From Hemileia vastatrix (lineage: Eukaryota; Basidiomycota; Pucciniomycetes; Pucciniales; Zaghouaniaceae): DNA of 64,000 nucleotides. Location: the NCBI GenBank assembly GCA_030280995.1, contig JASXTE010000001.1, positions 13,177,001-13,241,000 of the forward strand. The letters run 5' to 3'. Numbering within the stretch: position 1 is the first letter of the stretch; every line of letters starts with the position of its first letter. The position numbers were made by a program, and so were the translations under genes. This document shows, one piece after another, positions 21,506 to 30,357 of this stretch. The notes beneath the pieces were generated by a model. It saw only the letters and a list, made by a program, of their open reading frames with translations, was not told the DNA's origin and did no database searches.

Positions 21506-21607
21506 CTTGTTAGGAGATATTTTTTTTTTTTTTTGAAGAAGAAAACTTGAAACTAGGATGAAGAAAGCTGGTGGCAGAATCTGGGTTCAAGGATAGAGAA
21601 GTTGTTA

Positions 21608-21935
21608 GGTCCACCAAGACCTTAAACTGGACTATTATCAAGTGTTGGGTCCACCATGACCTTAAACTGGATTTCTTGTCGATCAAATGTTTGGTCCACT
21701 ATGACATTAAACTGGATTATCAAATTTATTCAATCTTTGGTCAAGCCTAGGCCTTACTTAGGAATATTTCAAGTTATTTATGCATCTAAACGATCTTTGG
21801 TCCACCAAGACCATAAACTGGCAATCGATTATATGTTTGGTCCACCAAGACTTTAAACTGGAATGTCAATCTTGTTTGGATAACTCAATTCAATCTTTTA
21901 ATTTATCACTGTCCACTAAGACTCTAAACTGGTTA
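21608..21935 (+). repeat. Array of six stem-loops upstream of antisense gene A (E4)
   Basis: Units GGTC, loop CACCAA (or CACCAT, CACTAT, CACTAA), GACC, then TTAAACTGG start at 21608, 21648, 21693, 21799, 21839 and about 21911. Compared with the CCTC/GAGG units at 19119-19380 and the AGTC/GACT units of E1, both stem halves change together while the loop length (6) and the trailing AAACTG are kept. One unit (21839) pairs GGTC with GACT (a wobble). Confidence 0.9.
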
Positions 21936-22513
21936 TTCAATTATTTCTGGAATTGGGTGCTGATAGCTTTAGGAGGTTAAAATTTTAGGTGGTGATGATG
22001 CTAAAGAAAGCATAATGGTTAATTAGGTAAAATTTGTGGCGCTTTAACATGGTCTAAAGTTAATATTATTATTGGAAGCCTGGCAAAAGTATTTTATGGG
22101 TTTGCTGTATAGCAAAGTTTGAAAATTGTGATGAAGGAATCAGAAGTTAGGATGGTAGTTGGATTTTAGGGAATGATTTTTTTAGTGCCTCAAAGTTAGG
22201 CCTTTTTTTTGGTGTGAAGCTTGGAGGACCTTATGGCGAGATTGGAATCATAGAATTCGGCTCAGTGGGGGGCCCTATGAGGTTGGAATCAGGAGTATTC
22301 GGCTCATAGGAAGATCCACTCTCTCAATGCTGTGACAAGAAGGAAGACTGGTATATGGGAGTCTGAAGGGATTCAAACCTTGCTCTCAGTAGTAGAATCA
22401 TCACAAGATTTATTTTATTTTATGTTATATCAAGCCAGAGAAGAAAGAAAACATCATTTATGTTGAAAGTTTAAGAAGACCAAGCAAAAACAAAATTTTA
22501 TCAAGTTATACTG
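21936..22513 (+). other. Gene-free spacer between antisense genes A and B
   Basis: No ORF of note. It contains an imperfect direct repeat around ATTCGGCTCA (about 22232-22311) and is otherwise AT-rich. Confidence 0.6.
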
Positions 22514-23208
22514 TTAGAAAAGATAATTTCTTTGAAATTGTTCAACATCATTATCAAAGCTTTGCATTAAAATTCTTCTTTTCATGAGGTCTTCATGGTT
22601 ATTAGCTGGAGTTTCTTGAAAATAGGCCAGCATTTTTCGTTTCAACTCATTAGTAAAGTCAAGAAAAAGATAGCGATGAAAATTTGGGTAATGATTGATA
22701 TAGTCCGTCTTCACTCTACCAACATCATCAGTGTTGGTTATTTCGACAGCTAGAAGTTCAAATATGTTATTAAGTCATAGGTTTAGTCAATTTTGATTAA
22801 AAGTTTTTTTTTTAGTAAGATAAATAGGGTCTTACATTTAGAGCCAGGAAACATAGTCTCAGCAAAGTTAGTTGGGGGTACTGGCGTTATAGGATTAGGA
22901 TCTTGTGAAGGCAAAATTAGGCCGGGATCCGTTGATGAAGATTGAACTTTTGAAGCTGTTTTTGATCTTATTCGTTTTAAGAAGACAGGAATTTTGGATC
23001 GCTTTTTAGAAGTTGAGGGATCAGGGAGAGCTGCTGGTCCTAAATATACGTTTGTTTTAGAAGGAACTATTGGTCGGTTGAATTTGACTTTTTTCACACG
23101 GCATAAGTCGCAAGCTGTTCTGCCAGGAAGATTAGGGTTGGACATTAAACAAGGTACCTGGTATCGAGCGCAGAGTTCACATGGAGCGACAAGTTCTTTT
23201 GAAGACAT
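22514..23208 (-). CDS. Antisense gene B of E4: Zn2Cys6-like paralogue, last Cys missing
   Basis: Exon 1 is 23208-22836, exon 2 is 22749-22514; the intron 22835-22750 (86 bp, GTAAGA donor, TTCTAG acceptor) is phase 1. The N-terminus has C-x2-C-x6-C-x12-C-x2-C (CELCARYQVPC, CDLC) followed by basic residues, but the sixth Cys position is Phe (RVKKVKF). The linker is Ser/Pro-rich. Exon 2 has YFQETPANNHEDLMKRRIL, matching gene B of E1 and more distantly gene A. The frame is otherwise intact. The gene ends the module and starts 124 bp before the 3' LTR. Inferred: a diverged partner of gene A; whether it still binds zinc is doubtful. Confidence 0.75.
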
Positions 23209-23319
23209 ATTGATGAAGATGAATTTTATAGTTGATTAAAGAAGATGGTGGTTGAAGGTTAAAGATGAATATTGTGTTCAACCACTTATGCAAAGTTTTA
23301 AGAATGGGGACATTCTCGA

Positions 23320-23331
23320 TTGGAGGGAGGA
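23320..23331 (+). other. Polypurine tract of E4
   Basis: A purine run (TTGGAGGGAGGA) directly precedes the 3' LTR, where plus-strand DNA synthesis would be primed. Confidence 0.75.
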
Positions 23332-24500
23332 TGTGGTAGCCTAAAGTTTAGTACGGCACCTAAGTAAGTAAATGGAGTTATTACGGCATGCAAGATTGGC
23401 GTTATTATTTTTTATAAAAGGGGTTTTATTTAATTTATTTGAGTTTTAAATATGAAGAAATTGGTCACGAGCAAATGCCTACACGAAAACAATTTATTTT
23501 ACGGAGAAAACTTATTTTTTACGGACTGAAAAATTTATAAGTATTAAGTCGAGTCACTCAAGAACCTTGGGAAATTTTCCCAGAATTTTTACTATTTTTC
23601 TTATATTTTTTAAATGAATTTTAAAGTTTTATAGAAATATTTACGTTTTCAAAAATTACTTAACTTTGATGAATTTTCACGGGGTAATTAGAGCTGCGCA
23701 GACTACGAAAATTAGTTTGGTATGTAAAGGGGAAGTAGCTCTATTATGTGGAATTTTTCTAGATTTTTTATTATGGTTTTAAGGTTCTAAATTGAGTCCG
23801 GAAGTCCGGACGGACTCCGTTTCGACTCCGTACGGACTCCGCTTTGACTCCGTACGGACTCCGTACGGACTCCGTTCCGGCTCCGTACGGGCTCCGTACG
23901 GGCTCCGGATTGACTCTGGAAGAGCTCTGGAGGGGAAAACTTAGGCACGTGACTAGGAATACTTAAGCGCTTCTCAAACTCGAAATTGAGAGGGGGAACA
24001 GATCATACAGCTTAATCATTAACCACCACAGTCTCATTTTTTATTACTCAACAAATTAAATAAATTTGTAAAACCCTTATAACTTTATATTTTTATATTT
24101 AACATTTTAGAAATACAATTCAACAATTTAAATAAGACTTCATACAGGGTATCTTTAGAAAGGTCTTCATCGCTGAGACTTGATTATTGCTGTCTCATAA
24201 AAATTCAAATTATTATAAAAACATAAAAGTCAATCTTTTCAGATCTTTCACTGGTACACCTTAATTGTTGTTATCAGTATTTCTTTTATCAACAGCCACT
24301 TTCTTTAAATCTCAATAAGCGTTACATATTTTAGAGTTTTATTATTTTTATCAATCAGATTCAAGTAGATTGGTTAGCTTAGTGATTTAGAATTCCCATT
24401 TTGTTATTTTTATTGGAAGGACGGGGTTTTCGGCTAAATCCACATATCTCCTCCGGATTCTGCTTACAGCAAGGCAACTGTAAGAGTTTACCTTACCATA
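23332..24500 (+). repeat. 3' LTR of E4
   Basis: 1169 bp, nearly identical to 11134-12280. Differences I can see: a 22-bp extra unit in the CpG-rich repeat, CG to CA at two places relative to the 5' LTR, and one further A/G difference. It is followed by the duplicated GCGC. Confidence 0.95.
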
Positions 24501-25072
24501 GCGCCTGTACCCGCCAAATTGCATAAAAAACCCTCCTGAAGCGCTCCCCAACCTCCTAAAACAGAGGCGGGCGGGCCGCCCGACATTGGAGATGCCGCCT
24601 GAAGCAGCCCGGCCTCCCTGAAGCCAGAAAACCAACAAAAACCACTAATCTACTTAGAAAAATTAGCTACAACTACTAAAACCTTTAAAACACGGAATTT
24701 CACTATAACAACATTGAATCAAGAAATATAGAGAAAAATTAGCTTTATCCAATGGTACTAAGAACTTAACCCTAAGACTTAAGGTTAGCCTGTAAAACAC
24801 GAAAAACAAAATTAAACAGCAATCTTTTATAAATGAAAAATGAGGAAATGACCCCTTAAAACTTAGAATATGAAAAATGTCTACAAGACATAAAATATAG
24901 AGAAAAACCAGGGCTATCCAATGATAGTACCCACATACCCGCAGACCCAATATCCACGGAATAAAACCAGAAAAATACTCTATTCCTTAACAGATGTCAA
25001 TTAAGACATGCACAAACTGCGCCAAATCACACAACAAAGGCCCCTGCCAATGTTGGAAGACCACACCGCAAT

Positions 25073-25224
25073 TAGGGATCAGGAATTTTTTTTTCCGGGA
25101 TCAGACATTATTAATTGTGGAAGACTCTTATCCACTAGCTCCGGGGCTAGTGGATAAGGAGTCCACAATAATGCATTATCCCGCCTCTTATACCCCAATT
25201 TCCATTCCTAATTCCTGATCCCAA
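25073..25224. repeat. Foldback insertion of about 150 bp
   Basis: The outer inverted repeat GGGATCAGGAATT (25075-25087) pairs with AATTCCTGATCCC (25210-25222). An inner, longer one pairs TTATCCACTAGC with GCTAGTGGATAA and extends through TTGTGGA/TCCACAA (about 25111-25170). It looks like a small foldback or MITE inserted in the 5' part of the Harbinger element. Confidence 0.7.
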
Positions 25225-25460
25225 ACTCATCTCATCCATGATGGATTTGCAAGAAAGTCACATGACTCATAATTGCTGATGCCATCCTTAAGTCTTTCCT
25301 CACTCTATGCTACTTAATTTTGGTGGCAAACACTTGAGTTTTTTTTCTATCTACACACCCCAACTGCACATTTGGCGGTGAATTCCCACTTCCCTCATCA
25401 CATAACCCTTCCACCAGCAACAATGGGACACCTCTCTACTAGGAAGCTACTTCACTCAAA

Positions 25461-26668
25461 AATGAATGCTATTACTTTTTTTTAGTTCTTTACTATAAAT
25501 CTGACTCTGATTTGGAAGATGCTTTAGCTTATATGTGTTTTCTTTCCAAAAAGCGTTACATCATCACCAGGGGGCCAAATCTTTATCATGATCCCCAATA
25601 TGATCTGGCCTCCATTCTCAACATTCCTCATTTAAACTTCACCCAAATTTTTAGAACTTCTCCTGATTCTTTCTTCAAACTTTATCAACTCATCTCCGAT
25701 CATCCTATCTTTCATAACAATTCCCATAACAAACAGTGTAATCCTTCCATCCAACTTTCTGTTGCACTATGTTGCTTTGGCTCAAATGGAAACGGTGATG
25801 CTGTAAGATGTTTGGATATTCTCTTTAACATAGGATATGGTACCTTGATATTATACACCAAGCGCTGTATGATTGCTATCCTTTCCCTCAAGTCTCAAAC
25901 ACTTTCTTGGCCAACTCCAGAAAAGCGACTTGAATCCTCTCAAGTAATGCAAGCTGAAGGTTTCCCTGGCTGTGTAGGATTTGTTGATGGCACAACTATA
26001 CCTTTGAGTCAAAAGCCTGCTTATGATGGAAACCATTATTTTGATTGCAAAAAAAGGTTTCTTCAAAATCTTCTCCGATTTCTCATCCTTCATAAACTAA
26101 CTTATACCTTCTTTCTAGATACTCTATTGCCATTCAACTTGTATGCAATGTCAATAAAAAATTTATTTCTTTTCATAGTGGCTACCCTGGCTCATTTCAT
26201 GACTCTTCCATCTTCCAAAGAATGAGGATTTCTCAAACCCCTGACTCATACTTTGAAAAATCTCAGTACCTCCTTGCAGACTCAGCATATGCAAGTGGGA
26301 AGTACATTATACCTGCTTTCCGTGGTGCAACCTTAGAAAATGACCCCAAAACTAAATTTAATTATCACCTTGCCCAATCAAGAGTACAAATTGAACATGC
26401 TATAGGTATTTTAAAGGGACAATTTTCTAGTCTTCGGGAGCTCAGAATCAAATTTCAAAAAAAATTGGAGATCAAAACTGCAAATCATTGGATCATGACT
26501 TGCATTATACTCCACAATATCCTAGCTGATTTAAAGGATGAGTGGAATGATCTTTATGAAGAAAAAGATCCTGAACCAGCACCAGCTCTTTCCTCCCTTG
26601 AATCATTAAACATTCATTCAACCAACATACGCTGTGGTGATCCAAACCTGGGTAGGCCTTTGGAGTGA
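25461..26668 (+). CDS. PIF/Harbinger transposase (DDE_Tnp_4 type), spliced
   Basis: Exon 1 ends at 26056 and exon 2 runs 26119-26668. The 62-bp intron (26057-26118, GTTTCT to TTTCTAG, phase 2) restores the frame that otherwise appears shifted, joining FDCKKR to YSIAIQLVCN. Catalytic residues: Asp in GFVDGTTIPL, Asp in LLADSAYASG, Glu in QIEHAIGILKG, the DDE of the family. The start is not certain: the frame is open from 25443 and the first in-frame Met is at 25533, so an upstream exon is possible. The enzyme would excise and insert the element; this family usually needs a Myb-like partner, and none lies inside this element. No disabling mutation is seen. Confidence 0.85.
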
Positions 26669-27160
26669 ATATTTGGAGGTATTTGGTATGTAGGGTGTTA
26701 TTGGGGTTATGGTGTTATTAGTGGTTTTTTTCATCTTTAGGTGATGTTTAGTAGTGTTTATGGAGGCTTAATCTAGGGTCACTTATTACGTCTTAGCTTA
26801 ATGTCCTTTCTTTTCTCTTCATTTTGGTATCCCTTATGGGTGGTTACCTTGCTTTAAAGGGTAGTTATGGTGTTGTTATTGGTATTTATTGGATGTTTAT
26901 TGCTTAGTGGTTCTTATTTAGGCTTAAGCTAGGGTCACTTATTATGTCTCAGCTTTCTGTCCTTCATTTTATTTTCATTTTGGTATGTCTTATGTGTGTT
27001 TATCTTGTTTATTAGTGAAGTTATGGGTTTTTAGGGTTTTTTAGGGTTTTTATGGGTTGTATGGGTGTTTTAGGGCCTAGAAGCGGCCAGCCCGCCCCCA
27101 AGCAGCCTGCCTGCCCCTAAGAGGAGACGCCTCCAAGCGGCCTGGCCGCCTGGGCACTGG
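26669..27160 (+). repeat. Subterminal repeats and GC-rich end of the Harbinger element
   Basis: Two imperfect copies of about 150 bp (about 26717-26865 and 26866-27010) share TAGGGTCACTTATTA and TCATTTTGGTAT. A GC-rich segment (27085-27155) with AGCGGCC and GGCCGCC motifs follows. No gene. Confidence 0.6.
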
Positions 27161-27216
27161 GGAGGCGCTAAAATGCACTTTTATGCATGAAAAAGGCTGG
27201 GGAACTGGTCAGGGTG

Positions 27217-27558
27217 GTCTGTGCACTGGCTGTATGATGCGTGTGTGGGAAGATTTTTAGGAAAATCATCTTATCTCTTTACTCATTGCCTCTCTGATCC
27301 TCACTGTCTCATTGGCTTGTGTTTTTTTGGAATATATTACTGTTCATTTCAACTTTTTCTGGTAGTCTGTCTGGGACTATTATCTTCACTTTTAAAGAGG
27401 TCAAGAGTGTTTAATTAGAGGGTTTAGCAAACAGATCTCCAATTTGCTGCAACAGGTCAATCTCACTTATTTTTCTAAAGGGACAGGGGATTTTCTCTCT
27501 GGTTTTTCTCCAACTCCCTTGGTCAAGGCCTATAGCTAGTACTATAGGATTGTCTACA
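27217..27558 (+). repeat. LTR-like relic, inverted relative to the E1 5' LTR
   Basis: It ends GGATTGTCTACA and matches the minus strand of 10602-11100, including the final 110 bp almost exactly and a more diverged upstream part (GGTAGTCT, GTGGTCTGTG). No PBS follows, so it is a solo LTR, a 3' LTR fragment or an inverted duplicate. Confidence 0.7.
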
Positions 27559-28957
27559 GCGCTCTATCATTATGCCTATTACTTTCCAACATTTCTCTTC
27601 ACCACTCTTTTAAATTATTTTTTTTTACTCTCCAAATGTCCTCTTTGTGTACTTCATTCACTTGGTTTGGTATTTTGGTTTGTTGCATATTCATTTTTTT
27701 TTTGGAATTTATGGTGAAGATCTTTTTTTTGGATGGCTCATTGGTTTTCTTTCACCAGCTCAACATGAAATCGCATATTTTGTCAGTGATTTTTTTTTCA
27801 TTCATCCCTCATATCCTTTTCCTATTCTCCTCCAACATCCCTCAAACAATTTAGTTTCATTCATTTTGTCATCTTATCTCTCCAGGTAAGTCATTTTATT
27901 CATTTTTTTTTGATTTTTTGATTACTAATTATAATTTTTTTTTGTTTTTTTCTGTTTATTTTATTTTTTTTATCTAAATTTTTTTTAAGTGGCTATTTTG
28001 GATTTCAATGGTATAATTAACTTTTTTTTTCTCTCCCTCTTTACTTTCTTTTTTAGCTCCATCACCCTACTCTTCATCCCTCCTTGGCATGGTCATTATC
28101 CCCCCTTTCCCTTATTTCACTTTTTTTTGGCTCCATTTCATTGAAACACATACATTGCACATTCTTTATGCATTTTACTTACTCCATATTCAATTTCCCC
28201 ACAATTCCAACATCAATCTTTCTCACTCTATTTTTCCTACTTTTCAATCAAGGTAAGTTTCATCTCCTTTTTTTATGCCTATATGATATCTCATTTCTTT
28301 TATGAAAACTTCATACTTAAATATATGTATGACTCTTATCTGGATAACAGTGAACTTATGAAACTCCTTTTGATCTCATCTTCATTACCACTTTTCAAGT
28401 TTTTGTAAAATTTTGAAAATCAGACTCGGAATTAGGGTTAGGCTTATTCAAATCTAATTTTCTTTTTACTGAAGATTCTCCTGAAGGCTACCTTTCATTT
28501 CCTACAAACAGATTTGAATTTTATTCAGTGGTTGCTGAGATATTGACTGTTAAAGTTGAGCCTTTTTTTCCCAATTTAAATTTTTATTTCATTTTTTTAT
28601 GTAACAAATTAGGTTTAGGTTTATTTAAATCACATGTCCTTTAACTGAAGATTCTACTAAAGCATATCTTTAATTTCCAACAAACAGGTTTGAATTAGGT
28701 TCAGTGGTTGCTTAGATTTTGACCTTTGAAGTTGAGCCTTTTTTCCAAATTTCACTTGTCTTATTTCACATTTTTGTATTGCATGTTTGGAGGATAAGGA
28801 TTCTGAAACTCTTATATGACTATTATCTAGGCATTTCAATTCTATATGCATATATTCATTGCTCAAGAATATCACTAAATCTCAAAAAGATGAAGATTTT
28901 TGCTTATGGGACACTCTACCTTCCTTTAACTCTTTTCTTGCTCTTTGACTCAAATAG
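27559..28957. other. AT-rich region without a recognised gene
   Basis: T-rich, with splice-like signals (CCAGGTAAGTCATT at about 27883, TTTTTTAG at about 28056, CAAGGTAAGTTTC at about 28247) but no conserved product. An imperfect direct duplication of about 180 bp lies at about 28430-28610 and 28612-28790 (shared GAAGATTCT, GGTTGCT, AAGTTGAGCCTTTTTT). Confidence 0.5.
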
Positions 28958-29476
28958 CACTGTAATAAAGCATTAGAAAAAAATCATGAACTTGCAACCA
29001 AAGCTGGAATACCAAATTGGTGTGACTCCAAATGGGAAGATATCACCCATGAATATCTTTTATTTTCTAATGTTATTATCACTCATTCTGGATTTCACAA
29101 TAGGATTTATATCGATAGGAATGACACCAATTTTCTTACTTTTGGTATATTCTCATATATCAATCTGATAACTGGCCAACCAATACCATCCCCAGCTAAA
29201 AGCAAAGGACATGGTTTATATTTTCCAGACCACAGGTGCATCATTGATTTTGGTTTCAGAAATGGTATCATCGAAACTATTTGGAATTCATCTAAGGATA
29301 ATCATCAAACCACCAAAGCTACTCCTGGTTTGTAATCCTGTCAAGATTTCACACATTTTGGTTGCTCATTTCAAATCAGTCATAAGTTGATTCAAAGAAT
29401 CAACAAGGTAAAGAAAGAAGGTAAATTTAATCAATTTAAAAAAACCTTATCTAGATCCAAAAAGTATGGGGATTAG
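28958..29476 (+). pseudogene. TET/JBP-like 2OG-Fe(II) dioxygenase, C-terminal catalytic fragment
   Basis: In one frame (stops at 28955 and 29474) the sequence reads like the C-terminal half of the fungal TET/JBP family: SGFHNR, GHGLYFPDHRCIIDFGF, GIIETIW, DNHQTT, then FGCSFQISHKLI. A TAA at 29333-29335 interrupts it. The iron-binding HxD appears as Tyr-Ile-Asp (RIYIDR), so the first His seems lost; the distal His is kept in DNHQTT. Family members oxidise 5-methylcytosine or thymine and are often linked to transposons in fungi. The N-terminal part is not recognisable. I infer family membership from motifs alone. Its 3' end lies in the left arm of a long inverted repeat. Confidence 0.6.
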
Positions 29477-29910
29477 AGTTGTCTTCAAAAATTTAATATT
29501 TTTTAATAAATTTTTAATAAATATTTTTTATATATCAATTTGCTCAAGTAATGTGATGAGCCAATGACCTTTGGTTGTATAACAGGTAATCATGATAACA
29601 TTTATTTGCTTCATGGGGTTCCTCTAGGCTATACCTGTTGAAACTCCCAAACTTAGTTTCTAGACTTGATCTGCATTTTGGCTTGAGGAATTTTCATTAC
29701 TTTAAACTAGGGAAATTGATATATGTTAGATATTTATTTAATAATTTATGTAATTATATTAAATTTAGATGACTTCCACCCCTTACTTCAATAAAATGCA
29801 GGGGGGGGTATTGCCAAATTTTCAAATCTGACATGTGAAATTGATGACTTAGAAAAATTTTGGTGATACCCACCCCTTGCTTCAAAAAAATGCAGGGGAG
29901 AGTATTGCCA
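29380..29910 (+). repeat. Left arm of a long inverted repeat
   Basis: It matches the complement of about 32640-33150. Shared landmarks are AAAAAGTATGGGGATT, GATGAGCCAATGACCTTTG, AACTTAGTTTCTAGACTTGA and CTTGCTTC-TGCAGGGG. The arms enclose the Myb/SANT-like pseudogene at 30358-31707, as expected for a DNA transposon with long terminal repeats. Confidence 0.75.
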
Positions 29911-30200
29911 ATTTTATAAAACAGATATAGAATTTTTTTGACTTGTAAATATTTTGGTGAAAATTTTTTGGTGATACCCGTCCCTTACTTCAATAAAATC
30001 CATGGGGGGTTTTGCCAAAATTTCTTATAAGACTTGTGAAATTCTTGACATGTAAGAATTTTGGGGATACCAGTAAAATTCAGGGGGTAGTAAAACCAAA
30101 GTTTCATATAAGACTTTCAAGATTCATGACATGAAAGAATTTTGGTGATACACACCCCTTACTTCAAAAAAATTCAGGGGTGGGGGATTGTCAAATTTTT
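29770..30200 (+). repeat. Tandem subterminal units of about 100 bp
   Basis: About five units begin ACCCACCCCTTACTTCAA and continue AATGCAGGGG, TATTGCCAAA and TTTTGGTGATA. CCCC and GGGG within each unit form a short palindrome. One to two such units occur in the right arm (about 32640-32780). Confidence 0.75.
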
Positions 30201-30357
30201 AAAGGAGAAATGAAAAGTTTATTTAAAAAAAGAATATTTAACATTAAAATACAAAAATTCAAGTAATGATTGATAGAGTAATGAAATACAGGTAATTATT
30301 GTAAATTTTATGTACAAATAAATATGAACAGTTGAAGTGTGAGAGAAATAAAAAAAA

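Larger units (their letters stand above)
11134..24500 (+). mobile_element. E4: young, nearly complete Ty3/Gypsy retrotransposon with two antisense genes
   Basis: Direct LTRs (11134-12280 and 23332-24500) begin TGTGGTAG and end TTACCATA and are flanked by GCGC duplications (11130-11133 and 24501-24504). Inside are PBS, gag, pol, a hairpin-rich non-coding region, antisense gene A, a hairpin array, antisense gene B and a polypurine tract. I noticed only three substitutions and one 22-bp repeat-number difference between the LTRs, so insertion was recent. The length of 13.4 kb is large for Ty3/Gypsy; the extra 5 kb is the module after pol. Confidence 0.95.
24505..27200 (+). mobile_element. PIF/Harbinger-type DNA transposon (limits approximate)
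   Basis: It is centred on a DDE_Tnp_4-type transposase (25461-26668). Near both ends lie related inverted, GC-rich segments: TGCATAAAA, AGCGC-TCCCCA and AGGCGG-type blocks at about 24524-24580, answered in inverted order by about 27125-27190. Subterminal repeats occur on both sides (about 24727-24935; 26717-27010). Exact termini and target duplication could not be fixed because the inverted similarity continues outwards into LTR-like sequence. Confidence 0.65.

Noticed and set aside
24994..25218. Small ORF with CTNC and CQC cysteines before the Harbinger transposase
   Set aside because: Its second half is the foldback insertion, and no homologous product or start context supports it.
26057..26222. 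Apparent frameshift in the Harbinger transposase
   Set aside because: A 62-bp GT-AG intron at 26057-26118 joins the two frames exactly at a conserved KKR/YSIAIQLVCN boundary, so the gene is spliced, not broken.
27600..28305. Possible host gene with introns (splice-like signals and short hydrophobic ORFs)
   Set aside because: The ORFs are T-rich low-complexity products in two competing frames with no recognisable domain; the splice motifs alone are too weak.
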